The position numbers were made by a program, and so were the translations under genes. A stretch of DNA of 64,000 nt from the NCBI GenBank assembly GCA_039096225.1, contig JBBPEB010000033.1, positions 867,001-931,000 on the forward strand, in the 5' to 3' direction. The DNA comes from Blastocystis sp. Blastoise. Taxonomy: Eukaryota; Sar; Bigyra; Opalinata; Blastocystidae. Below, piece after piece: positions 60,963 to 64,000 of this stretch (position 1 is the first letter of the stretch; the number at the start of each line of letters is the position of its first letter). Below the pieces are notes generated by a model. The model was not told where the DNA came from. It ran no database searches and saw only the letters and a program-made list of their open reading frames with translations.

Positions 60963-63124
60963 CTTAACAAATACACCAATAATAATAATAATAATAATAT
61001 AAGTAATATATATACCCAAGACCCTCTAGCGCCCTTCCAATGGCGGGAATGGAGTAGTTTTGAAGTATAAATGCGAACCCCTGAACCGCGGGTCCTACTT
61101 GGAGGGAAAACGATGTGAAGTATGAAGGAATTATATATATATAAATTAATAATAAATGGATAATCGCGGGAATTATCATAAAGGATATGTAGTAAATCCA
61201 TCATATATATATAGTTTATTACTTGTATATAGAGAAGCGGCAGTGACATTATTACTACCACTACGATAACCCATATATATACCTTCTGTAGTTGAGTTAT
61301 TACAGAGATAATCACCATATAAATAGAAATAACCTTCCATATAAGGTCTATATATATATAGAATATATATATATATATATACTTAGCCATAGATTTAAAA
61401 TCAAAATCTTCATATATAAGTAACGGATGTATAACAGACTTAGTGTTAACCGTACGAAACACGTGCCTATCTCTTTCTCCTCCAAGCATTTTAGTTTTTG
61501 ATTTATTTAAATAAGAATTATAAGTAACTATATAATAGTATTATATATAATACTATATATATACTATAAGGAGATATAGATGCATATTTAGCTCGAAGAA
61601 CATCAGGAGATTGTATATATAACGATTCAAACCACATTCCATTCCCGAGGAGAGAGACGTTTCGCAGAAGAGTGAGGTAATCCGAAAGGTCATATTTCCC
61701 GCGGATATTATCATATACGTATATATTGATATTATGATGTATCTGATTGACCAGTAACTGAATATCATGAACGTTAGAGGGAAAAGAGAGCGCGGTAAAC
61801 AAGTCCGTAGAAATGTGTTGAAGTTGTTCAAGTGAATAAATAGATAAAGGAGAAGATTCTTGATGAATATTTCTTTTAAATATATATATTAGTTTTCCAA
61901 TATCAAAAACACGTTTTGAAATGATTGTGTTCTTCATAAATTGAGGGACAGAATCTTCATTTAAAACATATCTATTATATAGATCATAGTATAAAACATA
62001 TATATATATATATACTGTGAATTCCAGAATGTATTTTGTAAATCTATATCTAAATACATATAATAATAAATAGTAATAATAATAATAATATATATATATA
62101 TATATATACTTTCATCATTTGAAGAATGTGTAGTAACAGTATTAATAGATATAATGAAGAATTCACTATATATAATATATATATATAAATATATAAAAAT
62201 AAATATATCTATATATACTCAAAAGAATCAGAGATTTCCCCGTAAATAATCCAATGAATAATTTGATTGGTAAATACATATATAGTAATATTATACAATC
62301 TATATATATAGAATAAACAAAAAAATATATATATATATCATTATATAATAAATATAAGTTTAAAGTATCTATATATATATAGATACAATTTGTACATATA
62401 TTGAAGAGAAGGAACGCCTGTGACGCATGCCTCGTAGAGCTGATTGACGAGGGAAATTGGAGAAGAATGATTGGTATATAGAGAGGTACAGAAATTATAC
62501 AAGTGAGGGAGTGTAATATAATACTATATATATATAAATAAGAAATAAATATAGAGAGATAAGGAAGCAATATATATACTTTAGAGAGATTCGTTTTTAC
62601 AATAATTAAATGTTGATCTGGATATTCATCAAATGTTTTCTCCAATTTAGACACATCTTCGCTGTATTCTTGCAAATATTTGTGAATGCCATTACAGAAC
62701 GAGGAGTAATAAGAAGCTATAGAAAGCAAAATAATAATAACATAATATGAAGAAGAGATAAAAATATATATAGCAACATACAATGAATGTTTTGAGTGAA
62801 ATAAGTACACAATTCTCGAATTCTCTTTACATAAAGTCCTATTTGAGCCATATTTGCAAATACAATCTATACAGAATTTAGATAATGGATTAATTATGAA
62901 ACAAATACTTTTTCTTGAACTGATAAGAAAGTACATGAGCTAGTTACTACTAAAGAAGAATCTTGCTCTTCAAATATATCAGAGATATAGCCAAGAAGTG
63001 TAGCAAATAACTCTCTTTGCATATTAGTATAGAATAAGGATTGAATTGAAGAAACACTTTTTTTTTTAGAAAAATCTTGTTTTTTTTTGAAAAAGTAGGC
63101 GAGAAATAACAGTTGTTTTTTCAT
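59171..63124 (-). CDS. Gamma-tubulin complex component (GCP) with inserted L-type-lectin-like domain
   Basis: 16 exons, 1012 residues: 63124-62909, 62866-62782, 62716-62580, 62523-62387, 62299-62219, 62165-62110, 62049-62016, 61971-61565, 61527-61383, 61347-61189, 61114-61016, 60867-60615, 60572-60345, 60288-60154, 60109-59330, 59257-59171. The N-terminal Grip1 half (to about 384) has RELFATLLGYISDIF, HWIIYGEISDSFDEFFI, VPQFMKNTIISKRVFDIGKL and LTLLRNVSLLGNGMWFESL. The Grip2 half restarts at about 680 with DTWNHMSLEYRPPFPLSLLL and TLVLKSLFTKFAVQLYDYLQ. Between them, residues about 390-679 read as an L-type lectin sandwich: DGFTTSFSLQVGPAVQGFAF, LNNAFVIEFDLHP, LEPHVSIQYNEG, CWVGFTMSS and LQKWSYMP. 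All junctions are in frame. GCPs nucleate microtubules with gamma-tubulin. A Met at 63022 aligns better with GCP starts and may be the true start. Confidence 0.85.
60887..60958. repeat. (TA)n microsatellite in GCP intron
   Basis: Pure TA tract in the intron between exons ending 61016 and starting 60867; similar shorter tracts lie in most introns of this gene. Confidence 0.9.
61115..61188 (-). other. U12-type AT-AC intron inside the lectin-like region of the GCP gene
   Basis: 74 bases, starts ATATCCTTTA, ends TTCCTTCATACTTCAC; branch-like A 8 bases from the end. Phase 2, rebuilding DGFTT-SFSLQV, the lectin signature strand. Reading through meets TGA after two codons. Confidence 0.92.
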
Positions 63125-64000
63125 TTATTTTTTTAAATGATATTTGTGAATATGATGCTTTAAAAATTTACTAATATATATTTTTTGATATCATCATAGT
63201 ATCCTTCATGTGCAAACGTGAGAATAATATTAATATATAGTTTTGTTTGTTTCATTTCCTCAATTATATATATCATTATTGTTAACATAGATACCATTAG
63301 ATATATGAAATGATATAGAAAGCGTTCTAATGTTTTAAACAGTATTTCTCGTTGCTTTTTGTGAATTGAATACTTTTTATGCTTATTATCAGATAAATTG
63401 GCATGCAACTAGTATGAAATGCTGATTGAGTCATGGCCATGATTCTCTGTTGCTATTTCAGTAGTTTTCCTTAATTATATTTTGAATTAGTACTGTTTGA
63501 GTATGATTAGATAATATTATGTATTGATTTAAACTCTGACATAGACAGCATAATATTTGAATGACTTTCTAAATAAAAAGAATTACAAAAAAGCAGATAT
63601 AAATCATATTTCTTGAATTGAATAGTTGGATCTCATTATTTTTATTTGTCTATAATTTATGAATAATATTGATTTACCTTAGTATAGAATAAAAGAAGTT
63701 CTCAAAAGGAAATGTCTACTGTAAAAAAAACGATTATATCATATGATTGATATTCAATAATATATGTTTAGAATAAATAACAAAAGTTATTAATAACAAA
63801 TTCAAGACACTGTTCACAACAAGTTATCACTATGAGGTTTTTCATGGAAATAAAATGCACACAGTCGCCAAATTACTTTGAATAGTGCTTTTGGTTTATT
63901 CCTGCGTCATTATGACGGATTCTTTGTCATAATAAACAAATACTTTCTTTTTAATTGGATATTACTTATATAAAAAAATAAATAATTGGCTCTTTTATCC
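63125..64000. other. Region upstream of the GCP gene
   Basis: 876 bases. A minus-strand reading frame of 82 codons at 63160-63408 has no recognisable motif, signal or family; I do not call it a gene. The rest is AT-rich with no feature supported. Confidence 0.4.

Noticed and set aside
60788-61489. Separate gene starting MLGGERD on the minus strand
   Set aside because: A GT-AG intron (61564-61528) joins it in phase to the preceding GCP exon, and the long unspliced frame reads through several introns; it is part of the GCP-lectin gene.
63160-63408. 82-codon minus-strand frame upstream of the GCP gene
   Set aside because: No motif, homology or splice link to the GCP gene; low-complexity AT composition makes chance likely.

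Overview
This window is nuclear DNA from a very AT-rich, intron-dense unicellular eukaryote. The evidence is multi-exon genes, a eukaryotic tRNA-Glu, secretory and mitochondrial targeting peptides, myosin, Hook and gamma-tubulin complex genes, and hAT and PIF/Harbinger transposons. I cannot place the organism. Most introns start GTATAT and end TATAG; many are little more than (TA)n or another microsatellite. All 16 intact gene models, transposase included, end in TAA or TAG.

Layout. 1-8046 (-): the 3'-open end of a giant secreted modular protein. 9080-11248 (-): mitochondrial 3-oxoacyl-ACP synthase, back to back with ALG14 (11334-12409, +) across an 85-base shared promoter. 13566-18390 (-): RAD54B-like helicase, 23 exons. 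18755-23158 (-): coiled-coil protein with UVR-like motifs and 13 DMFGG repeats. 23965-26036 (+): protein with a PDZ-like C-terminus. 26716-32848 (-): 29-exon GYF/WW/myosin/IQ/MyTH4 protein with a ruined nucleotide site. 33023-33833 (-): small four-helix membrane protein. 34204-35429 (+): quinolinate phosphoribosyltransferase. 35917-37081 (+): mitochondrial coiled-coil protein. 37600-46000: a transposon island with a PIF/Harbinger transposase, two inverted copies of one broken hAT transposase, and arrays of GTTGCGACAA. 46356-46427 (-): tRNA-Glu(UUC). 46696-49068 (-): single-exon GH78 alpha-L-rhamnosidase. 49724-51194 (+): mitochondrial sulfurtransferase. 51415-52690 (-): MRH/EGF membrane protein. 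53872-56260 (+): Hook-type dynein adaptor. 57219-58761 (+): secreted PI-PLC-like protein with a ShK tail. 59171-63124 (-): gamma-tubulin complex protein carrying an internal L-type-lectin-like domain.

The most striking observation is a set of seven U12-type (minor spliceosome) AT-AC introns in five genes (KAS, RAD54B-like x2, four-helix protein x2, PI-PLC, GCP). Each starts ATATC and ends AC, has a CTTAAT- or CCTTCAT-like branch site 7-9 bases before the end, and is required to keep the frame and, where the family is known, the family alignment. That is about 5% of roughly 140 inferred introns, and all seven are of the AT-AC subclass that is a minority in other eukaryotes. Further junctions in the PDZ, QPRT and MRH genes are non-standard. 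The genes themselves look like ordinary housekeeping, cytoskeletal, secretory and mitochondrial functions; no operon-like logic is seen.

Exon boundaries were read by eye from splice signals and frame continuity; no database search was run.
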